Source: VAZQ01 sp963816745
GTDB lineage: Bacteria; Pseudomonadota; Alphaproteobacteria; Rhizobiales; Xanthobacteraceae
Length of the DNA: 64,000 nt
Assembly: GCA_963816745.1 (NCBI GenBank)
Contig: CAWFLQ010000009.1
Span: forward strand, 1-64,000
Direction of reading: 5' to 3'
Shown: positions 8,662 to 17,755 of the stretch, piece by piece
How positions within the stretch are numbered: position 1 is the first letter of the stretch
Layout of the letters: the number at the start of each line of letters is the position of its first letter
Notes under the pieces: model-generated
Database searches by the model: none
Seen by the model: only the letters and a program-made list of their open reading frames with translations
Told to the model about the DNA's origin: nothing
Made by a program: the position numbers and the translations under genes

Positions 8662-9582
8662 ATGCCTGACGGCCCCCGAGCGAGGTCCGTAACCGAGACG
8701 ATACGGCCGTTTCGCTGGCGCATCGCGTTCACCTATGCGCTCACCGTCATCGAGGACCTGCTGGAACTATCCTATCCGTGGGCCACGGGGCTCGCGATCA
8801 ACGGTTTGCTGGCGCAGGACTATCGGATGATCGCGCCTGTCATGATCGCGTGGGTGCTGCACACCGCGATCGGCTGCGGCCGGCAGATGTACGACACGCG
8901 CCTCTACACCGAGGTCTACAACACCATCGTGACCGATACGGTGCTGCGCCAGCGCCAGTCGGGGATCGAGCCGACGAAGGTGGCGGCGCGTTCGGCCATG
9001 TCGCGCGAGTTCGTGACGTTTTTCGAGAAGGACATGCCGGTCGTCCTCAACACGCTGGTGAGCATCGTCGGCTCCGCCGCCATTCTGTTCTACTACGACC
9101 TCGTGATCGGCGCGGTCGCCGCGCTGTTGTTCATCCCGGTCGCCATCATCAACCGCAAGTACATGCGGCGCTCCCTGATGCTCAACGAGGGGCTCAACAA
9201 CCAGCTCGAGCACGAGGTCCAGGTGATCGAGGCGGCGCAGGAGGAAGCCGTCGCCCGCCATTTTGCCGAGGTGCGCGCCTGGCGCGTCAAGCTCTCCGAC
9301 GCCGATGCCTTCAACTGGACTGCTATCGAGGGACTATCGATCCTGGTGTTCCTGCTGGTGCTGCTGCGCGTCACATATATGCCGAACGCCGACGTCGGCA
9401 CCATCTTTGCGATCTTCGTCTATGTCTGGCGACTGATGGAAAAGCTCGACTTGATGCCGCAGATCGTCCAGCAGCTCATGCGCCTCAAGGACATCCGCCG
9501 CCGGATCGAGGCCGGGGCCTCCATCGAGGCGGTCGGCGAGGAGATCCAGCGCACCGACCCCGACAAGAGCGGGCCGCCCTGA
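8662..9582 (+). CDS. ABC-transporter six-TM domain protein without ATPase domain
   Basis: The protein has about 306 residues and resembles the ABC_membrane_3 (PF13748) group: TM helices around AFTYALTVIEDLLELSYPWA, MIAPVMIAWVLHTAIG, NTLVSIVGSAAILFYYD and SILVFLLVLLRVTYM. No Walker A, Walker B or signature motif follows, and the gene ends after a short charged tail. The ATG at 8662 (MPDGPRARS) is preferred to the upstream start at 8620. It probably pairs with an ATPase encoded elsewhere or has another role. It is downstream of the MFS gene and convergent with the MBL-fold gene. Confidence 0.75.
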   Translation: MPDGPRARSVTETIRPFRWRIAFTYALTVIEDLLELSYPWATGLAINGLLAQDYRMIAPVMIAWVLHTAIGCGRQMYDTRLYTEVYNTIVTDTVLRQRQSGIEPTKVAARSAMSREFVTFFEKDMPVVLNTLVSIVGSAAILFYYDLVIGAVAALLFIPVAIINRKYMRRSLMLNEGLNNQLEHEVQVIEAAQEEAVARHFAEVRAWRVKLSDADAFNWTAIEGLSILVFLLVLLRVTYMPNADVGTIFAIFVYVWRLMEKLDLMPQIVQQLMRLKDIRRRIEAGASIEAVGEEIQRTDPDKSGPP

Positions 9583-9599
9583 TGGGCATCACGAGACAC

Positions 9600-10952
9600 C
9601 TAGTCTTCGGCGGGTTCAATCGTGATGTCCACGAAGCCCTTGCCGTCGAGGCGAGCTTCAAGATCGGTACGAAGAGGTTGGCGCTGGTCCAACCAATTTT
9701 TTTCGTAAAGCTGGTAGTTGGGAAGGTCAGCGATCTGGTCGGCGTCAAGTTCGTTCGCATAGATTTTGGTATTGCTGACGCGCTTGGCGATTTCGAGAAG
9801 GAGTGTGGCGCGAGGGATGACCTTGTAAGTCGTGCGTTCGGTCGAGACGACCGCCTTGGCCGTTGGTTTGGCATTGCCGGCGGGCAGCGGCAATATTGCG
9901 TCGAGGATCGTGCTGGGCTCGGTAATGGCACCATCTTCCTTATCGTTCCAAGGCGTTGAATTTATGCTCCCGTGGTGACCAATCTTGAGAAAATCGACGG
10001 GCTTGTTCAGCTCGTTCTTGCGCAGCTTCCACGCGGTATTCCAGGCGAAATTCTTCTTTTTGTCTCGGTAAGCCCTGTTCCACTCGGCGTCGCCGACGAA
10101 CAGTAACCGACGGCCGCGCCACTCTATGAGCAGCATTACGCTGGTGTTGTTGACGATCTCGCCTTCTTCTTCGGCGAAGGCGAAGGCGCTCGACATCATG
10201 CGCGATTGGAGGCGCCGGAAGTCGGATCGGCTGATGTTGGTCGGTAGGGGACCGTCCGCGGGCGCCCTCGGCGCTGCTGCGAGAACGCCGCTAGTGGCGG
10301 CAAAACCATGCAAGATCTCGGCGCCGGCATCGCCGAGGTAGAAGGTATCGATATCGAATTCCGGGCCGATCACCTTGAAGGTGGCGCCGGTGAGAGTATC
10401 CGGTCTGAGGTCCGCGGGCTTGAGATCGGCGTGGACGTAGAGCGGTTCGATGCCGTTTTTTTCGGGCAGCACCTTGCGCAACGCGTCCACCGCGCCATCA
10501 TTGCCGATGCCGTATCGGCCGACGATGTCCTCGATTTCGGGGCTGAGCGCCAAGCCTCGCGCAGCGATGTTGCGCATCGCGGTCGCGGCCATGTCGTGGA
10601 GCTGGTGCGCAAACTGCGCCTGCGGGTGATCGCGGTTCATGGCGACGCTCATCCAGAGGTTCTCGATCTTGACGTCGTCGAACCAGGCTGGGTCCATGCC
10701 CTTGATGTGATCCTCGTGCTCATGGCTGACCAGCAGGAGGTCGAGGCGCTTCTTGCCGCCCTCGCCGGGCAGCTCACCCTTCAGGTGATCGATCGCAACC
10801 TTCAGCGGGTCGGGGCTGCCCTTCTTTCCGCAGTCGATCAGCATGTGGAAGTCGTCGACCTTATTGCCCTTCTTGCGAGCCTTCGGGATGCGAACGTAGA
10901 TGCAGTCGCCGACGCCGACATTGTAGGCACGGATCAGGAGCTGATCTGCCAC
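9600..10952 (-). CDS. ComEC-like metallo-beta-lactamase-fold hydrolase
   Basis: This is a 450-residue soluble protein with no signal peptide or membrane helix. It has the MBL metal motif HEHEDH at residues 77-82, a GDAE motif at 287-290 and HHGS at 326-329, the pattern of the ComEC/Rec2-related MBL branch. An insert of about 130 residues separates the metal motifs. Such enzymes hydrolyse phosphodiester bonds, but the substrate here is unknown. The start overlaps the end of the upstream metallopeptidase gene by 19 bp, so the two are translationally coupled. It is convergent with the ABC membrane gene. It belongs to the candidate two-gene system discussed in the findings. Confidence 0.8.
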   Translation of the reverse strand: MADQLLIRAYNVGVGDCIYVRIPKARKKGNKVDDFHMLIDCGKKGSPDPLKVAIDHLKGELPGEGGKKRLDLLLVSHEHEDHIKGMDPAWFDDVKIENLWMSVAMNRDHPQAQFAHQLHDMAATAMRNIAARGLALSPEIEDIVGRYGIGNDGAVDALRKVLPEKNGIEPLYVHADLKPADLRPDTLTGATFKVIGPEFDIDTFYLGDAGAEILHGFAATSGVLAAAPRAPADGPLPTNISRSDFRRLQSRMMSSAFAFAEEEGEIVNNTSVMLLIEWRGRRLLFVGDAEWNRAYRDKKKNFAWNTAWKLRKNELNKPVDFLKIGHHGSINSTPWNDKEDGAITEPSTILDAILPLPAGNAKPTAKAVVSTERTTYKVIPRATLLLEIAKRVSNTKIYANELDADQIADLPNYQLYEKNWLDQRQPLRTDLEARLDGKGFVDITIEPAED

Positions 10953-12824
10953 GGCCGTTCTCCCATCTCCTCGTGTTCGTCGCTGCTGATGCCGATGTGG
11001 GGGGAGAGCCCGAAGTGGACGGTCCCGTCAACCGTGCGCGAGCTCATCATCGGCGCAATCGACTTCTCCAGGAGGCCCGCCGCGCCTCCCGCGATGCTGT
11101 CCCCGATCCGCCCGGCCGCGATGCGCGCGGCCAGCGCATCGAGGAAGGCTGCGCGCCGCACCTTGCCGGCTTCGATCTCCGCTTCCTCTGCGCGGCGTTT
11201 GCGAGGCCCCCCGATGAGCGGCAGGGTTCCGGGTTTGCGCGCCCATGCGAGCACGTTGCCGTCGACATCGAGCGCCAGGGTTCCGCCACACAGCATGCTG
11301 GTCATCTCACCCTCGAAGCGGCCGAACCGCGCACCCTCGAGCAACACATCCTCACGCCAGATGTACTGGAGGAGCACTTGCCGAGGCAGCCGGCGGGCCG
11401 CGACCGTCAGCTTGTACGCCGTCGACAGGTCGGTGACGACGACATCGGCCGCGTAAGGGATAAAGAGCTCCCGGCGGTTGTCGTCGAGGAACCGGTAGGC
11501 GTTTGCTCGGGATGCCACGATGCCCTGCGGATCGTGAAAGACGGCGAGGTTGAGACGATCGAAGACCGTGACGGGCTTGCTCAGTTCGGCTGCCTGTTCC
11601 GCGCTTAGGATGCCGCGGCCGACGAAGACGTCGATCATCATATTGCGATAGCCCTCCGGGTCAGTCGGATTGGCGATCTGCTCGGCGCGCAGCACGGCCC
11701 GTGCGTAGTCCTCGAACATCACGTCGGCGGGCGGCAGCAAGTCGAGCGGCTGGACGGCCATGCACTGCATGCGGCGGATCGTGGACCACAGCGCGTCCTT
11801 CGCCTTCTCCCCTCGCTTCGTCATGTAATGAGCCATCAGCCAACGGATGATGTCGAACATCGCGGCAGTCAGCACCTGGGACATGTAATGCTGCCGCTGG
11901 TCGTTCTTCACAGCCTCATACTTCAAATCGATCAGCGCGCTGCGCAGGTAAGGCTGGTCGCCGATATTGTTGCCGAACTCCTCGGCAAGGCTGGCGAGCG
12001 GAGTGTCGCCGTCGAGGTCGCCGCGGGTAGCCTCGGCGACTTGCGCGCGGAAAGGGTTGTTGCGGAAGGCGATCAGGATCGCGGAGAGGTCGCCGAGGAA
12101 CTCGTGGAAGGCCGCCGTCTCGGCAAAGACGGATTCGCGGTAATGTGGGCGAATGCCGTCGAGCACGGCATGGCCGAACTCGTGATTGATGATGTCGGCA
12201 GAAAGACAGGTATGGATGCGCTTGCGGCTGCCGTCCTTGTCGCTGTCGAAATAGTAGAATTGCAGTGACTTGCTGGCCCGGTCGTAGAAGGCGTTCCGGC
12301 CATAGCCGGCATTCGGAACGACGATGAGGCGGTTGCCTTCGAAGCCCCAAGCGATCCGGCGGCCAAGGCCGAACCCATTTTCGAAGAAGTCGAGTGCGTT
12401 CTGCAGCGTTGCCCAGACATTCATCTGGTGGAACTGTGGCGAGTTCGAGATTCGTCCGATCGAGGACCTTTCCGTTGGCGTCCAGGAACTTGCCGAGGTC
12501 CGCGTCCCACCGAGCCGGCGCGTTCAGAACCTCGGTTCCGGCATCATAGTCCACAACGGCAAAGCGGGCGCTGGTCGGGCCGTCACTGATGCCGGGTTCC
12601 CACGGCACGGTGAACTTCTCGTCGAAGTCATAGGCCTTGTTGGATGCGGCGACGTAGGGATCCTGGAAGTAGACGTCAAAGGGGATGCGAAGGTCTAGTT
12701 TGGCCTGCGTGTCGCGCCCTAAGAATTGCCTCACCGCGTAGAGTTCCGTGCGGGCGTTCTTGATCGTGGTCGCCGCTCTCTCTGCCGCGTCCGCTTCGAT
12801 CGGGGACTTGCGCTTTGTTGGCAT
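10934..12824 (-). CDS. Cytoplasmic HExxH metallopeptidase (gluzincin-like), frameshifted
   Basis: Two frames join near 12422: an N-terminal part of about 134 residues (MPTKRKSPIEADAAERA to ELATVPP) and a 496-residue part beginning MNVWATLQNALDFF. The second has the zinc motif HEFGHAVLDG (about 12184-12155) and, 16-22 residues on, ETAAFHEFLGD, which resembles the third-ligand helix of thermolysin-type gluzincins. There is no signal peptide and no thermolysin prodomain, so it is probably an intracellular peptidase. The C-terminal 250 residues are unrecognised. It is followed with a 19-bp overlap by the MBL hydrolase. The start could also be 12842. AT-rich DNA upstream (12845-12920) may hold the promoter. 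Confidence 0.7.
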
Positions 12825-13600
12825 TGCGATGATCCACAGCATCCATTCCGCGATATGAAAAAGGTATCTGAACTATCGAATAATGCAAGCATATAGTGTA
12901 TAACTAAACAAAGCAACCTAGAGATGTCTCGATCGAGACCGGGGTGGCGCAGATCAGCGCGGCGATCGCGGCGGCAATGTTGAGCTTGGTTGAGCGGGCC
13001 CACGGCGGCGCTCCGAGGCGGCAGCCGGCAGGTGGGCTCGCTTAGCGGTGAGGCCGGCGGCCAGCTACAAATGGAAGAAATATATTGACTTCGATATGAA
13101 GTCGATTTATGAATCGCGCAGTCTTGCTCATCGAGGGGCGTCTTCCGGAGACGGTCCATAGGCGGAGCAAGGTGTGGCGTCCCGCGATGCGGCTCGTAAC
13201 CGCAGCCCCGGGAGGTCGGAAGCGCGTTCACGCGCGTCTTGACGCGCTATGGGCACCGCCCGCCAGGCACTACGACCTGGCTGCGAGGAGCTCGCTGCAC
13301 GGGTTGCGGCGGATAATGCCGCAGACGGAAGCGCGGCCCCCGGCCACAAATCGCCACGGTGGAGCGCCGAAAGGCGCGCGTCCTACGTTACTGGACGCAG
13401 GGCGCTTCGCAAGCGCCCGGACGTACCGCGTCATGGTGCGTCCAACCGGGTGCCGCTGCACCCGGGCGCCTGTCGGCGCTCCGCCCACCCCTCAAAGGTG
13501 GGAAAACAATTTCATCACCCGGGCGCAATTGCGCCGCGGGAACGGATTGGGCTGTTTGAAATCGTGAGATGTGAATGCAGCCGGCGGCAAGCGAAGCAAA
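12825..13600. other. Gap with no recognised gene; AT-rich promoter-like segment
   Basis: Bases 12845-12920 and 13065-13110 are AT-rich against a GC-rich background. The first would serve the metallopeptidase operon (minus strand), including a TATACACTATA palindrome. The second has a GACTTC/GAAGTC inverted repeat. From about 13140 to 13560 the DNA is GC-rich with small hairpins such as GGGCGCTTCGCAAGCGCCC, and open frames there show no recognisable domain. Confidence 0.4.
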
Positions 13601-13774
13601 TCAAATCAGCTTCAGCCCCTTCAGGCTCGCATGCCCGTCCTTGCCGACGATGATGTGGTCGTGCACGGCGATGCCGAGCGGCTTCGCCACCTCGATGATC
13701 GCCTGCGTCATTTGGACATCCGCGCGCGACGGCGTCGGATCGCCGGAGGGATGGTTGTGCAAGACACCACTGTC
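13601..13774 (-). pseudogene. radC: RadC C-terminal fragment
   Basis: The reverse strand encodes the last 57 residues or so of RadC: the JAB/MPN metal motif HNHPSGDPTPSRADVQMT, then EVAKPLGIAVHDHIIVGK and the terminal SLKGLKLI before a TGA. Everything upstream (helix-hairpin-helix and most of the MPN domain) is missing; homology stops near 13774 where unrelated DNA begins. RadC-family genes are common in mobile elements. The fragment cannot be functional. Confidence 0.85.
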
Positions 13775-14090
13775 TGAGTTAGCGTGCTGACATTGTTTGA
13801 GTTTTTGTCTCGCCTAACAGCGCTGGGGACGTGCACTGGGAGCGGTAAGGAGTGGCTGTTCGTGATCATCCCGTTGCTCCACAGTCGTTCTCGCCAAGTC
13901 CTTTTCAATCACGGCGGATCACCAAATTCTTCCGATCCCGCGGCGGGCATGGCTAGCTAGCGTCCGCTTCCAGACTTGGAAGCGGCGGTCACTCGGTGCA
14001 CCGCGGAGTGTAGCGATCGGCGAAACCGGCCGTAGCCGTTCCGCAACTAGGATAGGCTGAGGCAAGTTGTCGATGCGCCTCCGGGGCGGG
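13775..14090. other. Gap, no gene seen; possible IS-end remnant at the RadC breakpoint
   Basis: Immediately after the RadC breakpoint, 13777-13810 holds short repeated words (CTGAGTTAGCG, TTTGAGTTTTTG) that could be the terminal repeats of an insertion sequence. Nothing else is recognisable before the tRNA remnant. Confidence 0.25.
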
Positions 14091-14143
14091 TGGCTCGCTC
14101 ATAACGGTCTGGTTGGAGGTTCGAAGTCCTCCCGGGCCCACCA
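14091..14143 (+). tRNA. 3'-half remnant of a CAT-anticodon tRNA (Met or Ile2)
   Basis: An anticodon loop CTCATAA (14098-14104) is closed by a weak stem, followed by a T-arm GGAGG...CCTCC with one extra base in the loop, and an acceptor end GGGCCCACCA finishing at 14143. The matching 5' acceptor strand and D-arm are absent. This is a partial copy of the kind left at integration sites in the 3' ends of tRNA genes, not a working tRNA. Confidence 0.6.
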
Positions 14144-14254
14144 CGCAGTCTCGCGCTTCCGGAGATTTCCCGGAGACTGGCGAATAGCCCCGAATTGGCG
14201 GGGTCGTTGTGGGCGACCGCGGTCTCTGGAGACCGGCGAATCTGTGGCGCGAGA

Positions 14255-14335
14255 GGCGTTTCGGCGCTTTTGTCTCTGGCCTCGAAATCCCGTTTCCCGG
14301 AAACGGAGACCGCCGTCAGGCAGAGACCGGTTCGA
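14255..14335 (+). repeat. Dispersed repeat, copy 1 (LASKSRFPE type)
   Basis: Contains CTCTGGCCTCGAAATCCC, GTTTCCCGGAA and GGTTCGAAT in order. The same words occur in the same order on the opposite strand at 34795-34862. The function is unknown; it lies next to the recombinase C-terminus. Confidence 0.5.
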
Positions 14336-14341
14336 ATGATG

Positions 14342-15939
14342 CTACTGCGAGGCAGGCCGAGCATCTGGTGCTGGCGAGACCATTCGGCGGGCAGGTCGCG
14401 CGAGGCGGGCGACTCCCATGCCGCGAGGCAGTCGACCTTCGATGGCGGCCTTGACGAGATCGGGCGCAAGGAAGGCGAGCGAGATCGTCATGTTGACCTT
14501 GCGGACGCTGCAGCCTCTCGCGCTTCGCGATGCTTTCGGCGTTCGCCGTTGGCATCGGCGATAAGTTCATTGAGCCAACGGCGCCCTCGCGCGATCGATG
14601 CGACCAAGGTCGCGCGGGTCTCGGATCGGATCGGACGAGCGTCGTTGCGGTCGGGTCGGAGTCGGGCAGGAGAATCTCACGGCGCCGCGTTGATGGTGTC
14701 TTGTGCCACGGGACATGAAGCGTGTCTGTCGCCTTCGCTCGCTCTGACGATTGATCTTCTGCGTTGGTGCAAGTTGGATGACCAATTGCTCCGGCTGGAC
14801 CTCGACGCGCGCAACGTGGGTGTTGATGAGGCTCCGGTCGTCAATCGGCTCCGCTGGCTTGAGATGCTCCCGAACCGATCTTGTGACCAGCGCCTCGATC
14901 TCGGCTGCCGGCACTCGGCGTATCGATCCGGCGCGTTCGGCTTGGCCCTGGAGCAGGGCGGACGACAGATAGTACCGGTACTTGATGCCCCGCTTGCGGA
15001 CGTGGCTCGGCGTCATGCGATTGCCGCGGTCATCGAAGATGCGGCCGGCCAACAAGGCCTCGGACTTCATCCTTGTGGTCTTGTGATTGTTCACCTGTTC
15101 GGTCAGCTTGGCCTGGACGGCATCGAACAGGTCCCGATCGACAATGGCCGGTTGCTCGCCCGGCCAGGACCTCACCCTTGAATGCCACCTCTCCAATGTA
15201 GAATCGGTTGCGGAGCAGGTGGGCGAGCGGTCCGCGCGTGAACGGAATGCCACCGACGGTCTCTCCTGTCTTCAGGGTGCGAACCTTGGTGACGATGCCC
15301 CGCTTGCGCAGGTCGGCCATCAGCAGGTTGAGGCTGCCAAGCTTGAGATAGCTGCGGAAGATGGTCCGGACCCGGTCAGCCTCGGCTTCATTGACGGATG
15401 ATCTTGCGATCCTTGGTGTCGTAGCCGAGCGGCGCCATGCCGCCGACCCAGAGACCCTTGCGTTTGGAGGCGGCGATCTTGTCCCGGATGCGCTCGGAGG
15501 TGACCTCGCGCTCGAATTGGGCAAACGACAGCAGCACGTTCAGCGTCAGCCGGCCCATCGAGGTGGTGGTGTTGAACTGCTGGGTGACCGAGACGAACGA
15601 CACATTGTGCTTGTCGAACAGCTCGACGAGCTTGGCGAAGTCCGCCAACGAGCGGGTCAGGCGGTCGACCTTGTAGACGACGATCACGTCGATCTTGCCG
15701 GCCCGCACGTCCTCCAGGAGCCGCTGCAGGGCCGGCCGGTCGGTGTTGCCGCCCGAGAAGCCGCCGTCGTCGTATTTGCCTCGCAGCAGCGTCCATCCGG
15801 CATGCGCTTGGCTGCGGATATAGGCTTGCGAGGCATCATACTGGGCGTCGAGCGAGTTGAAGTCCTGCTCGAGCCCCTGGTCGGTCGAGACGCGGGTATA
15901 GATCGCGCAGCGAACCGGCTTCGCCGATCCGGCCTTCAT
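14342..15939 (-). pseudogene. Large serine recombinase, several frameshifts
   Basis: The reading frame begins at 15939 (MKAGSAKPVRCAIYTRVSTD) with an AAGGA site upstream. The resolvase catalytic domain includes the nucleophile serine in YTRVST, VYKVDRLTRSLADFAKLVEL and LLSFAQFEREVTSERIRDK. After a shift near 15400 the recombinase domain follows (RGPLAHLLRNRFYIGEV), then a zinc-ribbon/coiled-coil part after a shift near 15190 (RGIKYRYYLSSALLQGQ). Further shifts between 14740 and 14430 lead to the C-terminal AEWSRQHQMLGLP and a stop near 14342. The start overlaps the DUF2924 stop by 3 bp. Large serine recombinases integrate and excise mobile elements; this one is broken as read. Confidence 0.85.
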
Positions 15940-16427
15940 GATGAGGGTCCTTTCGATGGCTTGTCTCGCAGGCCGAAGAATTTCGGCCCGTTCCAGCGGG
16001 TGCCGGTGATCGCGAAGGCAACCTTCGACAGGCTGGGATAGGTCTTGCCGTTCCAGGCAAAGCCATCGGCCAGCACCGCCACCCGTTGCATCTGCCCGTT
16101 CCATTCGCGGCCCAGCACGGTGCCCGGCCTCAGGTCCGCGGTACGCCGGCCCAGGTCCACGGCGCGCTGTCCGGCCTCCTCGGGAGACACCGAGCGATCG
16201 AGCAGACGCTGGCTCTCGCCATCCAGGTCACCCAGATGATCGGCCTGAAGCCGGTACGCCAGAACGCGAAACAGGAGATGGCGGGGCAGGTGAGGGGGCG
16301 GTCGCCGCCCGAATACGGTGTGCCAACGAGCCCGAAGCTCACCGACGTCGAGATCACGCAAGCGCGCAATCTCGACGTCGAGTGTCTTGCGGTCCGGCAG
16401 TGCCGGACCGATCTTGACGCGCGGCAT
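15936..16427 (-). CDS. DUF2924 protein of the recombinase cassette
   Basis: The protein has 163 residues and matches the DUF2924 family by its pattern: EIARLRDLDVGELRARWHTV, then PPPHLPRHLLFRVLAYRLQA, and a C-terminal SLSKVAFAITGTRWNGPKFF. In alphaproteobacteria it is typically encoded directly before a large serine recombinase, and here the stop overlaps the recombinase start. Its role is unknown; the C-terminal part resembles a DNA-binding segment that might assist recombination. It is the only intact gene of the cassette. Confidence 0.85.
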   Translation of the reverse strand: MPRVKIGPALPDRKTLDVEIARLRDLDVGELRARWHTVFGRRPPPHLPRHLLFRVLAYRLQADHLGDLDGESQRLLDRSVSPEEAGQRAVDLGRRTADLRPGTVLGREWNGQMQRVAVLADGFAWNGKTYPSLSKVAFAITGTRWNGPKFFGLRDKPSKGPSS

Positions 16428-16469
16428 GACGCTCAGGACGACCGGCGCTTGGACTGGCGAGGCTCGGCC

Positions 16470-16788
16470 TTACCGCTGTCTGCCGCTCGCGATCTGGTAG
16501 ACCCGGTTGCCGTCCACCTTCTTCGAGCCGAGCTTCAGCTTGAGGCGCTTGCGCACCACGCCGGCAAGGAAGCCGCGCACCGAGTGCTGCTGCCAGCCGG
16601 TTGCCTTCATCATCGCGGCAATCGTTGCTCCCGCGGGTGATTGCAGCATCGCGATGACGCGAGATTGCTTCGAGCCAGGATCGGCTCTTCTGACTCTTGG
16701 GATCGCCAGCGGCCGGTTGCGAGGGCTTTGCGGCAGGAACAGGCGCTGCCGATGACGCAGCTGATCGCTTCTTCGCAGACTTTGACAT
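16470..16788 (-). CDS. DUF3489 protein, frameshifted
   Basis: It starts at 16788 (MSKSAKKRSAASSAAPVP) after a GGAGG site and has a low-complexity Ala/Pro/Lys leader. A single-base shift near 16690 is followed by the DUF3489 core: SKQSRVIAMLQSPAGATIAA, MMKATGWQQHSVRGFLAGVV and a basic RKRLKLKLGSKKVDGNRVYQ. The helix-turn-helix-like core suggests DNA binding. It is the first gene of the DUF3489-DUF2924-recombinase cassette, 42 bp upstream of DUF2924. Confidence 0.8.
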
Positions 16789-17043
16789 TGAGATCCTCCG
16801 TTCGGTTGATGGCGGCGTCGCGCCGCACCACCGAAGCCCCACCTCGGCCATGAAGCCGGCGGGGCAGGATCTCTGAGCGCCCTTGGCGCCCGGAATTGGC
16901 GACAGTACCGCTCCAATCGCGGCCGAATGCCAGTCCTTTCTGGATAATGTTATTGCTCAGTTCGGGCGCACTTGAGCATGGAATGATCAAGACAAAACGG
17001 ATGCCGGCCTGAGCGTCTCGATTAGACTGCGCGGCTACGAACA

Positions 17044-17092
17044 TCGCCCTCTCACGGCGAAAACAGGGGTTCGAGTCCCCTAGGGAGCGCCA
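17044..17092 (+). tRNA. 3'-half remnant of tRNA-Glu (CTC)
   Basis: A perfect anticodon stem TCGCC/GGCGA encloses CTCTCAC (anticodon CTC at 17051-17053). A T-arm (GGGG...CCCC) and an acceptor end AGGGAGCGCCA ending at 17092 follow. The required 5' strand GCTCCCT and a normal D-arm are not found upstream. Like the remnant at 14091-14143 it looks like an attachment-site copy, and together they flank the recombinase cassette. Confidence 0.65.
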
Positions 17093-17488
17093 ATGATTTC
17101 AGTATGTTAGGCGGCATTTGCTGCTCGCCGCCGGTTTCTTGGGGAGTTTTTGGGGAGTAAGTGTGGGCGGACAACAGCGTATTTGGGAGCCCGCATTCCT
17201 CCCCCCGCGCCAAGCCCGCGGCCGCCGGCACCGTGGTCAACTTGCGATCGGCGGTGACCACGTGACCGACGCGGGCCGATATCACCCGGCCGTCACATCC
17301 AGTGGCTTATGGAAATGGCGTGCGGCATGGGGGAGGTGTCGTCGCCAGTGCGATTTTCGTGAGTGCGGGCTACGTGGTAGCGCGGCGGGTGCTTTTGCGC
17401 GTCACCAGTTCGTTACTCTCGGGCCTGTTGTGTTCGGCGCGGTGTTGGTCCTGAAATACGGAGGGGCGGCTGAATTTGGAGGCTCGCC
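17093..17488. other. Gap after the tRNA-Glu remnant
   Basis: No gene is recognised. The words TTGGGGAGTTTTTGGGGAGT at 17138-17157 resemble sequence often found where integrated elements meet tRNA genes in these bacteria. The rest shows no domain in any frame. Confidence 0.3.
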
Positions 17489-17755
17489 ATGAAATCGATC
17501 CGCGCGGTGTTGGTCGTGCTCACCTTGTGGTCACTGAGCGCGATTGATGCACGTCCGACGGCCGCCGAAGTTTACCGGCCGTGGTGTGTCCAGTACTGGG
17601 GTACGAGGGGCGGCGCGACGAACTGCGGCTTCACTTCGTACGCGCAGTGCCGGATGACGGCGACACCCGGCTCCGGCGGGCACTGCGTGCAAAATCCTTG
17701 GTATTTGTGGTACGGCTCAGGTGGCCAAAGACCTGAGCGGACAAGACGGTACTAG
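17489..17755 (+). CDS. Small secreted DUF3551-family protein
   Basis: The protein has 88 residues, a signal peptide to about residue 27, and a cysteine-containing core: YRPWCVQYWGTRGGATNCGF, SYAQCRMTATPGSGGHCVQN and a WYLWYGSG tail. This is the DUF3551 pattern, abundant in Bradyrhizobium-like genomes and presumed periplasmic with two disulfides. Its function is unknown. A GGAGG stretch (17480-17484) lies five bases before the ATG. Confidence 0.85.
   Translation: MKSIRAVLVVLTLWSLSAIDARPTAAEVYRPWCVQYWGTRGGATNCGFTSYAQCRMTATPGSGGHCVQNPWYLWYGSGGQRPERTRRY

Noticed and set aside
13109..13567. Overlapping long frames on both strands in GC-rich DNA
   Set aside because: No ribosome site, no domain pattern, and frames open on both strands at once, which is expected from GC bias.
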